64,000 bases of DNA from Desulfuromonadales bacterium. GTDB taxonomy: Bacteria > Desulfobacterota > Desulfuromonadia > Desulfuromonadales > Geopsychrobacteraceae. The position numbers and the translations under genes are program-made. The stretch spans positions 1-64,000 of the forward strand of contig JAFGEL010000065.1 of the NCBI GenBank assembly GCA_016931615.1. Direction: 5' to 3'. Every line of letters begins with the position of its first letter. Positions within the stretch are counted from its first letter, which is position 1. The notes under the pieces are model-generated. The model was given only the letters and a program-made list of their open reading frames with translations, was not told the origin of the DNA and searched no databases. Shown one piece after another: positions 8,249-17,869 of this stretch.

Positions 8249-8632
8249 ATGGATTTTCCTGAAGAATTAAAATACACCGAAGAGCATGAGTGGGTGCTTG
8301 TTGAAGATGATGTGGCAACCATCGGTATTACCGATTTTGCCCAGGAGCAATTGGGGGACGTGGTTTTTGTCGAGCTCCCTGAAGTCGGCGACCGTTTTGA
8401 TGTCGGTAAGTCTTTTGGTGTTGTCGAATCGGTCAAAGCGGTTTCCGATGTCTATGCGCCGGTCAGCGGTGAAGTTGTCGAAATTAACGAAGAACTGCCG
8501 GATGAACCGGAGATTCTGAACAACTCACCCTATGAAGACGGTTGGATGGTGAAAATCAGACTCGCCGATGCGGCTGAGCTGGACGATTTGATGGATGCGG
8601 CAGCTTACCAGGAGTTTGTCGAGAAAGATTGA
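8249..8632 (+). CDS. gcvH: Glycine cleavage system H protein
   Basis: 127 residues, the usual size. It is the lipoyl carrier that shuttles the aminomethyl group between the P and T proteins and electrons to the L protein. The lipoylated lysine lies in [21 protein letters not shown]. The start follows a very strong GAGGAGGAA site. No lipoate ligase or L-protein gene is in the window. Confidence 0.97.
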   Translation: MDFPEELKYTEEHEWVLVEDDVATIGITDFAQEQLGDVVFVELPEVGDRFDVGKSFGVVESVKAVSDVYAPVSGEVVEINEELPDEPEILNNSPYEDGWMVKIRLADAAELDDLMDAAAYQEFVEKD

Positions 8633-8687
8633 CGTATTATCAGTCAGTTAACGATATATTGCTACATTTGACATGAAGGAAGAGACT

Positions 8688-10037
8688 ATGCGCTATCTGC
8701 CTCATACTGACGTAGAAGTGCAGCAGATGCTCGAGCGTATCGGCGTATCGAGTATGGAAGATTTGTTTTCCGGTGTCCCGGAGAACTGTCGGCTGCAAAA
8801 GCCACTGGACTTGCCTGCGGCACTCTCCGAAGCGGAAGTGATGGCCCAGTTGAGATCTCTGGCCGAGAAAAATAGTGGGATTTCTGACTGGGATGCCTTT
8901 CTGGGAGGAGGGGCTTATAACCATTTTATTCCTGCAGTGGTTGATCAGCTGGTCAGCCGCAGTGAATTCTATACGGCCTATACTCCTTATCAGCCGGAGA
9001 TCAGCCAGGGAACCTTGCAGGCGATATTTGAGTTTCAGACCATGATCTGTCAGTTGACTGCTATGGATGTCGCCAACGCTTCCATGTACGACGGTGCCTC
9101 TGCCTGTGCGGAGGCTGTTCTGCTGACGATCAGGGCCGCTAAGAAACGCCGCAAGGTTCTGCTTTCAGAAGCGCTTCATCCGCAATACCGTGAAACTGTT
9201 GCGACCTATTGTCGTTATCTCGACGTTGACCTGGTGACGGTTCCTTTTGAGAACGGGGTCACGGACCTGTCTGCTCTGCAGTCTGGACTGGATGATCAGG
9301 TGGCTTCTGTGGTTGTTGGCTATCCCAATTATTTCGGTCAGGTCGAAGATCTTGCCGCAATCTCTGAAATGACTCAGAACGCCGGAGCCAGAGTTATCGC
9401 TGCGGTTGCAGAACCCCTGTCCCTGGCGTTGTTTAAAGCTCCCGGCGAACTGGGGGCGGATGTGGTTGTCGGTGAAGGTCAGAGCTTCGGCATACCGGTG
9501 TCCTATGGTGGGCCAGGTCTGGGTTTTTTCGCCGTCAAGAAAAAGGACATGCGAGTTCTGCCGGGGCGTCTCGTCGGTGAAACGGTTGATCAGGACGGTA
9601 AGCGGGGATTCGTTTTGACCCTGGCGACTCGTGAGCAGCATATTCGCCGTGAAAAAGCGACTTCTAATATCTGCTCGAACCAGGGAATGTGCACACTGAT
9701 GGTCGGGATCTACCTGGCTTTGCACGGTAAACAGGGGTTGCGGCAACTGGCTGAGATGAATTATGCCAAGGCGGCTTACGCCAGGGATCAGATCGCTGGT
9801 CTTGAAGGTTACGAGATCGCCTTTTCCGGTGAGGTTTTCAACGAGTTCGTCGTCAATTGTCCGGAGCCTGTCGCTGACATCAAGGCCCGTTTGGAGCAGC
9901 AGGGAATTCTTGCGGGAATTGCTTTAGGGCGTGATTACCCAACCCTGAAGCAGGGCTTGCTGGTCTGCGTCACGGAGCAGAACAGTCGCGAACAGATTGA
10001 TCGCCTGGTTTCCGCATTGGCTGGAGGTGAGCTATGA
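8688..10037 (+). CDS. gcvPA: Glycine dehydrogenase (decarboxylating) subunit 1
   Basis: 449 residues, the N-terminal half of the split P-protein. Recognised by [61 protein letters not shown] and [10 protein letters not shown]. It has no catalytic lysine, which lies in subunit 2. ATG 8688 is preferred over the upstream ATG 8673 because AAGGAAGAG precedes it and homologues begin MRYLPHT. It overlaps gcvPB by four bases. Confidence 0.96.
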   Translation: MRYLPHTDVEVQQMLERIGVSSMEDLFSGVPENCRLQKPLDLPAALSEAEVMAQLRSLAEKNSGISDWDAFLGGGAYNHFIPAVVDQLVSRSEFYTAYTPYQPEISQGTLQAIFEFQTMICQLTAMDVANASMYDGASACAEAVLLTIRAAKKRRKVLLSEALHPQYRETVATYCRYLDVDLVTVPFENGVTDLSALQSGLDDQVASVVVGYPNYFGQVEDLAAISEMTQNAGARVIAAVAEPLSLALFKAPGELGADVVVGEGQSFGIPVSYGGPGLGFFAVKKKDMRVLPGRLVGETVDQDGKRGFVLTLATREQHIRREKATSNICSNQGMCTLMVGIYLALHGKQGLRQLAEMNYAKAAYARDQIAGLEGYEIAFSGEVFNEFVVNCPEPVADIKARLEQQGILAGIALGRDYPTLKQGLLVCVTEQNSREQIDRLVSALAGGEL

Positions 10038-11491
10038 TCAGCACAGAAGGTCGTGGTTTGGTGCTTGATGAAAAACTGCTGTTTGAACAGTCGCAGCCCG
10101 GACGCATCGGGTATAGTCTGCCGAACCTCGATGTGCCGGCCGCAACTCCCGCAAAGCAGTTGCTGCGGAACGAGATAAGCGGCTTTCCCGAGCTTTCAGA
10201 AGTGGATGTCGTCAGGCATTATACCCGCCTGTCAACCTGGAACTACGGCGTTGACAGCGGTTTTTATCCTTTGGGCAGTTGTACGATGAAATACAACCCC
10301 AAGGTCAATGAGGCTGCGGCTCGCTTGCCGGGTTTCATGGATATCCATCCACAAACACCCGAAGCCCTTAATCAGGGGGCTTTGGAGCTGATGTACAACC
10401 TGCAGCGCGATCTTGGTGAGGTTTCCGGTTTCCCGGCGATCACTTTGCAGCCGGCTGCTGGAGCCCAGGGAGAGTTTGTCGGCATGCTGACGATCCGGGC
10501 TTGGCACGAAGCCAACGGCCAGAAGCGCCATAAGGTGATCATTCCCGATACGGCCCATGGGACCAATCCGGCTTCGGCGGCTCTCTGCGGTTATGAGGTG
10601 ATTACCGTGGCTTCGGATGGAATTCTCAGTAAAGAGGCTGTGGCGGAGCTCATGGATGAGGATGTCGCAGCGCTGATGGTCACCAATCCGAACACTCTGG
10701 GTCTGTTTGAAGCTGATATCCGGGCCATCTGCGACCTGGTTCATGAGCGCGGGGGGCTGGTCTACAGTGACGGGGCGAACCTGAATGCTCTGATGGGGAT
10801 CAGCCGTCCCGGCGATATCGGTATTGATGTCATGCATTTCAACCTGCATAAAACCTTTTCTACCCCTCACGGCGGGGGTGGTCCCGGGGCCGGCCCGGTC
10901 GGAGTGGTGAAAAGGCTGGAGCCTTTTCTCCCCAAACCCGTGGTTATCAAAGACGGTGATTCCTTTCGCTTGGACTACGACCGACCAGATTCAATCGGGC
11001 GGGTGAAGTCATTCTACGGTCATTTTGGGGTTCTGGTTCGCGCCTACAGTTACATCCTGTCCATGGGTGGGGCCGGGTTGAAGCGGGCTACCGAAATGGC
11101 GGTGCTGAATGCCAATTATATTCGTGCTCGACTGGAAGGTGAGTATGATCTGCCGAATCAGCAGCGTTCATTGCACGAAGTGGTGTTTTCTGAGGCAGCT
11201 CTGGCGAACGGTTGCCATACGCTGGATGTTGCAAAACGCCTGATCGACTATGGCTATCATCCGCCGACGATCTATTTTCCCCTGGTGGTTCATGGTGCGC
11301 TGATGATCGAACCGACGGAGACAGAGAGCAAGCAGACCATTGATGAATTCTGTGATGCCCTGCTGGCGATTGCTGAAGAAGCAAAAACGCAACCGGAAAA
11401 ACTCAAGATGGCACCTGTGCGGGCTAAAGTGAAAAGGCTTGATGAAGCGACTGCCGCGCGCAAACCGAAACTGCGTTGGGAAGAAGACTGA
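10034..11491 (+). CDS. gcvPB: Glycine dehydrogenase (decarboxylating) subunit 2
   Basis: 485 residues, the PLP-bearing half of split glycine decarboxylase. The Schiff-base lysine is in [16 protein letters not shown]. Other landmarks: [24 protein letters not shown] and [12 protein letters not shown]. With subunit 1 it decarboxylates glycine onto lipoyl-GcvH, or runs in reverse in glycine synthesis. The ATG overlaps the gcvPA stop (GCTATGA). Last gene of the operon; a bidirectional terminator follows. Confidence 0.96.
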   Translation: MISTEGRGLVLDEKLLFEQSQPGRIGYSLPNLDVPAATPAKQLLRNEISGFPELSEVDVVRHYTRLSTWNYGVDSGFYPLGSCTMKYNPKVNEAAARLPGFMDIHPQTPEALNQGALELMYNLQRDLGEVSGFPAITLQPAAGAQGEFVGMLTIRAWHEANGQKRHKVIIPDTAHGTNPASAALCGYEVITVASDGILSKEAVAELMDEDVAALMVTNPNTLGLFEADIRAICDLVHERGGLVYSDGANLNALMGISRPGDIGIDVMHFNLHKTFSTPHGGGGPGAGPVGVVKRLEPFLPKPVVIKDGDSFRLDYDRPDSIGRVKSFYGHFGVLVRAYSYILSMGGAGLKRATEMAVLNANYIRARLEGEYDLPNQQRSLHEVVFSEAALANGCHTLDVAKRLIDYGYHPPTIYFPLVVHGALMIEPTETESKQTIDEFCDALLAIAEEAKTQPEKLKMAPVRAKVKRLDEATAARKPKLRWEED

Positions 11492-11508
11492 AGATTGGCT
11501 GATGAATT

Positions 11509-11540
11509 TAAAAGACGCCCGTTTCAAGCGGGCGTCTTTT
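11509..11540. terminator. Bidirectional terminator between gcvPB and the tonB-like gene
   Basis: AAAAGACGCCCG / CGGGCGTCTTTT is a perfect 12-bp inverted repeat with loop TTTCAAG. A T-run on each strand serves both convergent genes. Confidence 0.9.
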
Positions 11541-11543
11541 GTG

Positions 11544-12545
11544 TCAGCGCCCGTAGATATACTTGCCGACAATGGTATAACGAAAGTGAGCTCTGATATT
11601 CAGCTGCTCATGAGGATAGTGTTTGGTCAGCGGCCCGAAAGGGGCAGCGCGGTAGACGGCTTGGATCGCTTCAAAATCGAGGATGTCGGAACCACTGCTC
11701 TGACGCAGATCAACATCGAGCAATTCCCCTTGTTTGTTCACCACAATCAACAGTTCTAAAGTTCCCTCAATACCCGCCTGAGCAGCTTCGGGGGGATAAT
11801 TCCAGACCCGTTCAATCTGATCATGAAAGCGGCGGAAAAAAGATACCAGCAGGTCATGCTGGAGATTGAGCCAGATTGTGTCGCCGATTTCTACGTCATC
11901 CCGTTGCTTGACACGTTCGCGATCTGAGGTCTCACCCCTGGCGATCTGATCAAGTGTACTCAGGTCTGGACGCAATTGCTCGGGGGTCAACAACGGCAGA
12001 GGAGGTGATGCTTCAGGTGTTAACTGAACCGCCGGGGCTGATGGTGACGGCATCGGGGATTTTTTATTCTCATCTGGTACCAGAGACCTGTCCTGCGGTA
12101 TTTTGCTCGCAGATTTCGTGGCGGGCGCGGGTTGCCGCGGTGTTGTCGGCGGAATCGGCTGAGGCCGTTGCTGCGCAGAAGGTTTGGCGACGGATTGATC
12201 CCGAACATCCTCTCCTCTGGGTGCTTCTTCCTTGATAACCCGTTGATCACGTTCCGCTTTGCGGAATGATTCGACCGGTTCCTGCGGCACAGGCAACTGT
12301 GGCTGTTGATCAATTTCGAATTCCGCCGGTTTCTCAACCTGTGGCTGTTCCTGGGGCCTGGGACGGTCGATCAGGCGTACGATGGTCGGCTGTTGAGCGA
12401 TCTTGATGGGCGGTTTTGAAGAAAAGATTGCCAGTGCGACCACTATCAGGATATGCAGGCTCAGAGAACCCAGCAGGCAGTAAATCAGGAGTCTGGAAGG
12501 GTGATTGTTTGATCGCTGTAATTTTGAAGCCGGAAGGATGTCCAT
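11544..12545 (-). CDS. TonB-family energy-transducing protein
   Basis: 333 residues. One N-terminal membrane helix (about 20-42, LLIYCLLGSLSLHILIVVALAIF) is followed by a long Pro/Gln/Lys-rich periplasmic stretch with many EPQ/PQP runs (about 60-190). The C-terminal TonB fold shows IEGTLELLIVVNKQGELLDVDLRQSSGSDILDFEAIQAVYRAAPFGPL. TonB proteins pass proton-motive energy to outer-membrane transporters. No exbB/exbD or receptor gene is nearby, so the partner is unknown. It is convergent with gcvPB and shares its terminator. Confidence 0.85.
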   Translation of the reverse strand: MDILPASKLQRSNNHPSRLLIYCLLGSLSLHILIVVALAIFSSKPPIKIAQQPTIVRLIDRPRPQEQPQVEKPAEFEIDQQPQLPVPQEPVESFRKAERDQRVIKEEAPRGEDVRDQSVAKPSAQQRPQPIPPTTPRQPAPATKSASKIPQDRSLVPDENKKSPMPSPSAPAVQLTPEASPPLPLLTPEQLRPDLSTLDQIARGETSDRERVKQRDDVEIGDTIWLNLQHDLLVSFFRRFHDQIERVWNYPPEAAQAGIEGTLELLIVVNKQGELLDVDLRQSSGSDILDFEAIQAVYRAAPFGPLTKHYPHEQLNIRAHFRYTIVGKYIYGR

Positions 12546-12610
12546 GATGTCTGGATTATAGCTTCACAGAGAAAAAAGGCCTAGCCCGATTCAACGAAAA
12601 TGAAAAAGCA

Positions 12611-12640
12611 TTGACCCTGTGATTTGCCATTAGGTATAAC
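12611..12640 (+). promoter_or_regulatory. Promoter for pta
   Basis: TTGACC and TATAAC with an 18-base spacer lie about 70 bases before the pta ATG. Confidence 0.5.
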
Positions 12641-12711
12641 CGGAGCTTGAAAGATAAGCGCTTTTAAAATAGTCAATTTTTATTCGTGAAAATATCCTTC
12701 AGGAGGTTGAA

Positions 12712-13713
12712 ATGCATCTTGTAGACCAGATCAAGGCTAAAGCCCGTAAAAATTTACAGACTGTTGTTTTACCTGAAGGTTATGATGACCGGATGGTGGA
12801 AGCCGCAGCCCGGATTGTTGAGGACAAACTGGCAAAAGTCGTGCTACTGGGTCAGTCTGAAAGACTTTCTGCCAAAGCCTCGGAACTGGGAGTTTCCCTG
12901 GCTGGGGTGACGCTTATTGACCCCGGAACTTCCGACCTCCTGGACGATTATGCCGATGAGCTGGTGGAACTGCGCAAGAAAAAAGGCTTAAGCCGTGATC
13001 AAGCCATCGCACTTTTGACAGCAGAAGACAACCTCTACTTTGCCGCGATGATGGTTCATAAAGGCGATGCCGGTGGGGCGGTTGCCGGGGCATTCAATAC
13101 CACCGGTGACGTGTTGCGCGCAGCGTTCCAGGTTATTGGTACGGCCCCCGGGATGAAAACCGTTTCTTCGGTTTTTTTGATGGTGACCAAAACTCCTGAG
13201 TTCGGTGAAAACGGCGTGCTCTGTTTTGCGGATTGTGCCGTCAATCCCAACCCCGACGCTCAGGCCCTGGCTGAAATTGCCGTCAGTACGGCAGCCAGTT
13301 GCAAAAGCTTTCTCGGGGTTGATGCCCGTGTGGCGATGCTCAGTTTTTCAACCAAGGGCAGTGCCAGTCATGATGATTGTGACAAAGTTCTCAAGGCGTT
13401 GGACATCGCCAGACAGCTGGCTCCTGAGCTGGCTATTGATGGTGAACTTCAGGCCGATGCGGCTTTAGTCCCAAAAGTTGGCGACAAGAAAGCGCCCGGC
13501 TCAGGGGTTGCCGGAAAAGCGAATACCCTGGTGTTTCCCGATCTTGATGCCGGCAACATCGGCTATAAGCTGGTTGAACGCCTGGCCGGGGCCGAAGCGG
13601 TTGGGCCGATTATTCAAGGTCTGGCCAAACCGGTGAATGATCTTTCGCGCGGTTGTTCCGTGGACGATATTGTCAATGTTTCCGCGATTACGGCGGTTCA
13701 GGCTCAGGGTTAA
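12712..13713 (+). CDS. pta: Phosphate acetyltransferase
   Basis: 333 residues, the short single-domain Pta. It interconverts acetyl-CoA and acetyl phosphate. Markers: [60 protein letters not shown] and [21 protein letters not shown]. Strong RBS AGGAGG. No ackA gene is adjacent in this window. In acetate-using Desulfuromonadales Pta normally works with acetate kinase to activate acetate. Confidence 0.95.
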   Translation: MHLVDQIKAKARKNLQTVVLPEGYDDRMVEAAARIVEDKLAKVVLLGQSERLSAKASELGVSLAGVTLIDPGTSDLLDDYADELVELRKKKGLSRDQAIALLTAEDNLYFAAMMVHKGDAGGAVAGAFNTTGDVLRAAFQVIGTAPGMKTVSSVFLMVTKTPEFGENGVLCFADCAVNPNPDAQALAEIAVSTAASCKSFLGVDARVAMLSFSTKGSASHDDCDKVLKALDIARQLAPELAIDGELQADAALVPKVGDKKAPGSGVAGKANTLVFPDLDAGNIGYKLVERLAGAEAVGPIIQGLAKPVNDLSRGCSVDDIVNVSAITAVQAQG

Positions 13714-13752
13714 TGCCGTTGCCTCAATACCGGGCCTGATTGTGTTATCACC

Positions 13753-14427
13753 ATGATTCAACTCTATAACGTGACGAAAAAATACAGCAGCGACTCCGTT
13801 GCTGTAAAGGACCTGACTCTGCAGATCGATAAGGGCGATTTCGTTTACATTACCGGAGCGTCGGGAGCGGGAAAAACGACTTTTCTGCGAATGCTTTACG
13901 CTGCCGAAAAGCCGACCCGTGGGCAGATCCTTGTTGACCGGAAGAATATTACCCGTATTCGGGGCAATCAGATTCCTTATCTGAGGCGTAAAATCGGCGT
14001 TGTTTTTCAGGATTTTAAACTTCTGCAGAGCCGGACCGTCTACGAAAATGTCGCTTTTGCCCTTGAAGCTCAAGGAAAAAAACGTTACGAGGTGAGTAAA
14101 AAGGTTTACCAGGCTTTAAAAGAAGTCGGTCTGGAGCATCGTCTGCAGCGCAAGCCTCTGGAACTCTCTGGTGGCGAGCAGCAAAGGATTGCCATTGCCC
14201 GGGCCCTGGTGGTGGACCCCCTGATTCTGCTGGCTGATGAACCGAGCGGCAATCTGGATCTGGGGGTGACCCTGGAAATCATGGAACTGTTCAAGCGTGC
14301 GAATGCCCGTGGGACGACGGTTCTTCTGGCGACCCATGATCACAGTTTAAACCAGCGCTTTCCGCGCCGTATTATTACTCTGGATAAAGGCAAACTGGTC
14401 GGTGACCAACGGCCGTTACCTGGTTAG
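13753..14427 (+). CDS. ftsE: Cell-division ABC ATPase FtsE
   Basis: 224 residues. Walker A GASGAGKTT, signature LSGGEQQR, Walker B LILLADEPSGNLD and the H-loop histidine in ATHDHSL are all intact. The opening MIQLYNVTKKY is typical of FtsE. With FtsX it forms the Type VII ABC complex that uses ATP to activate peptidoglycan hydrolysis at the septum. First gene of ftsE-ftsX-envC-ctpA-deacetylase. Confidence 0.95.
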   Translation: MIQLYNVTKKYSSDSVAVKDLTLQIDKGDFVYITGASGAGKTTFLRMLYAAEKPTRGQILVDRKNITRIRGNQIPYLRRKIGVVFQDFKLLQSRTVYENVAFALEAQGKKRYEVSKKVYQALKEVGLEHRLQRKPLELSGGEQQRIAIARALVVDPLILLADEPSGNLDLGVTLEIMELFKRANARGTTVLLATHDHSLNQRFPRRIITLDKGKLVGDQRPLPG

Positions 14428-14470
14428 TGCTCTTTAGCCGACAGCTCGTAAGGTTCTGGAGGTTCCAGCG

Positions 14471-15367
14471 GTGCTGGAAAACATTCGTTACTTCATTCTT
14501 CGTGCCCTGCGCAATATGCGTCAGTGGCCGTTTCTTTGTTCGGCGGCCATCCTGACAATGGCCGTCGCTCTGGCGACAGTTGCGACTTTTTTTCTTGTTG
14601 TCATTAACGTTGAACAGCTGGCGCAACGCTGGACGGAAGAGATCCAGGTGATCGCTTATCTGCGCAAACCGGTGCCCCAGCGGGACCTTGCCGGGATAAT
14701 CGAAACATTGAAAAACTATCCTGAAATTGCCGAGGTTCATTACGTTTCACAGCAGGACGCCATGGCCCGTTTTCGTACCCGGCTGGCGGATGACGCCAGT
14801 CTCCTCGACAGCATGGATGCCGATGTCCTTCCGGCTTCCTTTGAACTGGGGATACGGCCCAGTTTCAGGAATCAGGAGGGGATTGACCGGATCATTGAAC
14901 GCCTCGAAAATACCCTTGAACTGGACGATTTGCGTTACGGGCAAAAATGGCTTGAACGCTTTAACAGTTTTGTCAACATGCTGAGGTTTGTGGGGCTGGT
15001 TCTGGGGAGTTTTCTGTTGCTGGCAGCGCTATTTATCGTTTCAAATACGATAAAGCTCACACTCTATGCCCGGCGGGATGAATTGGAAATAATGGCCCTG
15101 GTGGGCGCTACAATGCGCTTTATCAAGGTTCCATTCCTGCTGGAGGGGGCTATTCAAGGGTTTCTGGGTGGTTTGATTTCGCTGCTCTTTCTCATGCTTT
15201 CTTTTAATCTTCTGATATCCCGCAGTCTCACCTCTTTCTGGTTGACCCCTGGAGATTTTCAGCTCCTGTTCCTGACGCTGAATCAGCAACTGGGATTGGT
15301 TTTTTCAGGCGTAGTGCTCGGTGTTCTCGGTAGCTTGTCCTCCTTAAGGCGGTTTGTCCGTATCTGA
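14471..15367 (+). CDS. ftsX: Cell-division membrane protein FtsX
   Basis: 298 residues with four membrane spans (about 22-45, 172-198, 220-245, 268-290) and a periplasmic loop after the first span beginning WTEEIQVIAYLRKPV, where FtsX contacts its hydrolase activator. GTG start 14471 follows CTGGAGG. EnvC begins four bases after its stop, matching the FtsEX-EnvC partnership. Confidence 0.93.
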   Translation: MLENIRYFILRALRNMRQWPFLCSAAILTMAVALATVATFFLVVINVEQLAQRWTEEIQVIAYLRKPVPQRDLAGIIETLKNYPEIAEVHYVSQQDAMARFRTRLADDASLLDSMDADVLPASFELGIRPSFRNQEGIDRIIERLENTLELDDLRYGQKWLERFNSFVNMLRFVGLVLGSFLLLAALFIVSNTIKLTLYARRDELEIMALVGATMRFIKVPFLLEGAIQGFLGGLISLLFLMLSFNLLISRSLTSFWLTPGDFQLLFLTLNQQLGLVFSGVVLGVLGSLSSLRRFVRI

Positions 15368-15370
15368 ATC

Positions 15371-16510
15371 ATGCAGAAAATAACTGTCATGCTGACTGTT
15401 TGTCTGGTTTTGTTCATGCCGCTGTGGGGTTTTGCGGATATTGAAGAGAATCAGGCTGAGTTGGAAAAAATCAGGATCAGGATAGAAAAGGCCGAAACTG
15501 AACTTAAACAGAAACGCCAATCAGAATTGGCCATCAGTCGTGAACTGGTTCTGTTAAAAAAGACCCTGCAGAATATCGATGCGAAAATCAGTGACCTGAC
15601 AGCGCAGCAGGAGCAGGTCCAGAACGATATATCCCGACAGAATCAGTTGATCAACGACAACCAACAGCGAATGCGGGCGACAACCGGACGGTTGAAAAAA
15701 AGGTTGGTCGCCCTTTACAAAGAAGGAGAAATGGGCGCGCTGAAAATTCTTTTTTCTGCCGACTCGCCTACTGAGATGGTTCAGCAGTATCATTACCTGA
15801 CCAAAGTTCTTGAGCACGATAATGTTCTGTTGAGTGAGTACCGTGACCTTTTTCATATCCAGAAACAGCAGCTTGCCGACTTGGAAAAACTGCAGGATAA
15901 AAAACTGAAACTTCTTGAAAATGAGCAGCATCAGCGTCAGATCGCTGCAGATGGTCGGCGTTTGCAGACCAGGCTGCTCAGACAGGCGCGCAATGAAAAA
16001 GAAACACTGAGCCGGGAACTGACGCAACTCAAGGAAAATGCCGCCCGGCTGAAACAACTCATTATCCGTCTTCAGGAACAACCAAAGAACAGTTCGGTCC
16101 CCGCTGCTGATTATTTTGCTGTCGGTCGGGGGAAATTGAGATGGCCCGTTGAAGGTCGGGTTGTCATCGGCTTCGGCACCCAGAAAGATGATAAGCTGGG
16201 CACCTATTATGAAAGCAACGGTATCGAAATTGCGGTGCAACCAGGAAAACCCATCAGTGCCGTCGCTTCAGGGAAAATAGTCTTCGCCGATTATTTTAAG
16301 GGTTATGGAAACCTGTATATCCTCAGCCATCCGGGAGGCTATCATTCCCTGTACGCTCATACAGATCGTATGCAAAAAAAATTGGGGGAAGAGGTTTCGG
16401 CGGGGGACCTGCTTGGTTATAGTGGTCTGGGGGGCCGCGAGAGTATCTATTTTGAGATTCGTTCACAGGGATCTCCCGTCAATCCACTGTCCTGGTTGAT
16501 GAAACGTTAA
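15371..16510 (+). CDS. envC: EnvC-like murein hydrolase activator
   Basis: 379 residues: signal peptide (1-22, LTVCLVLFMPLWGFA), a long antiparallel coiled coil (about 25-245), then a LytM/M23 domain. The metal-binding residues look degenerate: the family HxGxDIA reads SNGIEIA and the final H-F-E reads IYFEIR, so Zn ligands are lost. That is the hallmark of EnvC, which activates AmiA/B-type amidases instead of cutting peptidoglycan itself. Position right after ftsX supports this. Acts in the periplasm. Confidence 0.9.
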   Translation: MQKITVMLTVCLVLFMPLWGFADIEENQAELEKIRIRIEKAETELKQKRQSELAISRELVLLKKTLQNIDAKISDLTAQQEQVQNDISRQNQLINDNQQRMRATTGRLKKRLVALYKEGEMGALKILFSADSPTEMVQQYHYLTKVLEHDNVLLSEYRDLFHIQKQQLADLEKLQDKKLKLLENEQHQRQIAADGRRLQTRLLRQARNEKETLSRELTQLKENAARLKQLIIRLQEQPKNSSVPAADYFAVGRGKLRWPVEGRVVIGFGTQKDDKLGTYYESNGIEIAVQPGKPISAVASGKIVFADYFKGYGNLYILSHPGGYHSLYAHTDRMQKKLGEEVSAGDLLGYSGLGGRESIYFEIRSQGSPVNPLSWLMKR

Positions 16511-16523
16511 TCGTGAGGCTTTT

Positions 16524-17822
16524 ATGGATGCTGTTAAAAGATTGAAAGTTTATTTCCTGGCGATGCTGATCGTAATGAATGCGGGCTACGCTTTTTGCCG
16601 GCAATCATCGGTCAATCAGGCGGATGACTATAAAAACCTGGAAATCTTTACCGACGTGTTATCGCTGATTCGCAACAGTTATGTCGAGGATGTTCAGACT
16701 CAGGACCTGATTTACGGAGCGATCAACGGAATGTTGCAGACCCTTGATCCGCACAGCAGTTTTTTAACCCCGGAAATGTACGAAGACATGCAGGCCGACA
16801 CCCATGGCGAATTCGGTGGCCTGGGCATTGAAATCACCATTAAAGACCATTCGCTGATCGTGGTTTCGCCGATAGAAGACACACCCGCTTATCGCGCCGG
16901 TATTAAGGCGGGGGATCGGATCGTCAAAATCAACGACCAGTTGACTCAGGATATTGAAATTATGCAGGCCGTGCGCTTGATGCGTGGGCCCCAGGGGGAT
17001 CCAGTCACCCTGACTATTGAGCGGGCGGGTGAAAAGAACCTGCTGGTCTTCACAATTGTCCGCGCCATTATTCAGATTGAAAGCGTCAAAAGTCGCTTGC
17101 TCGAAGGGCATTATGGTTACGTCAGGCTTTCCCAGTTTCAGGATCGCTCCGCCCAGGATTTGAAGAATCATTTGCAGCGCCTGGGCTCGGGAGAGCGAGA
17201 TAGCTTTTCCGGATTGATTCTCGATCTGAGAAATAATCCGGGAGGACTGCTCGACCAGGCGGTCGCGGTGGCCGACCTTTTTCTTGAAGAGGGCCTGATC
17301 GTTTACACCGAGGGGAGGGATGAGGAGGCTCAATTAAAGTTTGCGGCCAAGAAAGCCGAAACAGAGCCGGGATATCCCCTGATCGTCCTGATTAACGGTG
17401 GCAGTGCGAGTGCGGCAGAAATTGTTGCCGGTGCATTGCAGGACCATGGGCGAGCGATTGTTCTGGGTGAGCAGAGCTTCGGTAAGGGATCGGTTCAGAC
17501 GATTATTCCACTGGGCGATGATTCGGGATTGCGGCTGACAACCGCTCGCTACTTTACTCCCTCAGGGCGATCGATTCAGGCCAGAGGCATCACTCCTGAT
17601 ATTGTCGTGGCCCCCCTGATTCCGCAACTGTCGGAGACCTCTGCACCATTGAGGGAAAAGGATTTGGAAAATCACTTTGAAGCCGAAACCGATACCTCGG
17701 GAGAATCGTCGACAAGTTTCGGTGAAACAGAGGACAGTGCCGAGGATAATCAATTAAATCGCGCCCTTGAGCTTTTAAAGGGTTATGAAATACTGCAGCA
17801 CAGCACGAATAAAGCTGCCTGA
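16524..17822 (+). CDS. ctpA: Carboxy-terminal processing protease, S41 family
   Basis: 432 residues: an N-terminal signal or anchor, a PDZ domain (about 85-170, EFGGLGIEITIKDHSLIVV..AYRAGIKAGDRIVKIND), then the S41 core with the catalytic serine in NGGSASAAEIVAGAL and the lysine in QSFGKGSVQTI. The acidic C-terminal tail is variable. CtpA proteases trim periplasmic proteins and can control levels of murein hydrolases. The operon position after envC suggests a cell-wall role. Confidence 0.93.
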   Translation: MDAVKRLKVYFLAMLIVMNAGYAFCRQSSVNQADDYKNLEIFTDVLSLIRNSYVEDVQTQDLIYGAINGMLQTLDPHSSFLTPEMYEDMQADTHGEFGGLGIEITIKDHSLIVVSPIEDTPAYRAGIKAGDRIVKINDQLTQDIEIMQAVRLMRGPQGDPVTLTIERAGEKNLLVFTIVRAIIQIESVKSRLLEGHYGYVRLSQFQDRSAQDLKNHLQRLGSGERDSFSGLILDLRNNPGGLLDQAVAVADLFLEEGLIVYTEGRDEEAQLKFAAKKAETEPGYPLIVLINGGSASAAEIVAGALQDHGRAIVLGEQSFGKGSVQTIIPLGDDSGLRLTTARYFTPSGRSIQARGITPDIVVAPLIPQLSETSAPLREKDLENHFEAETDTSGESSTSFGETEDSAEDNQLNRALELLKGYEILQHSTNKAA

Positions 17823-17869
17823 AAATTAATGATCATCGGGTCGTCCCGAGGTTGAAAGATAAACCCACT

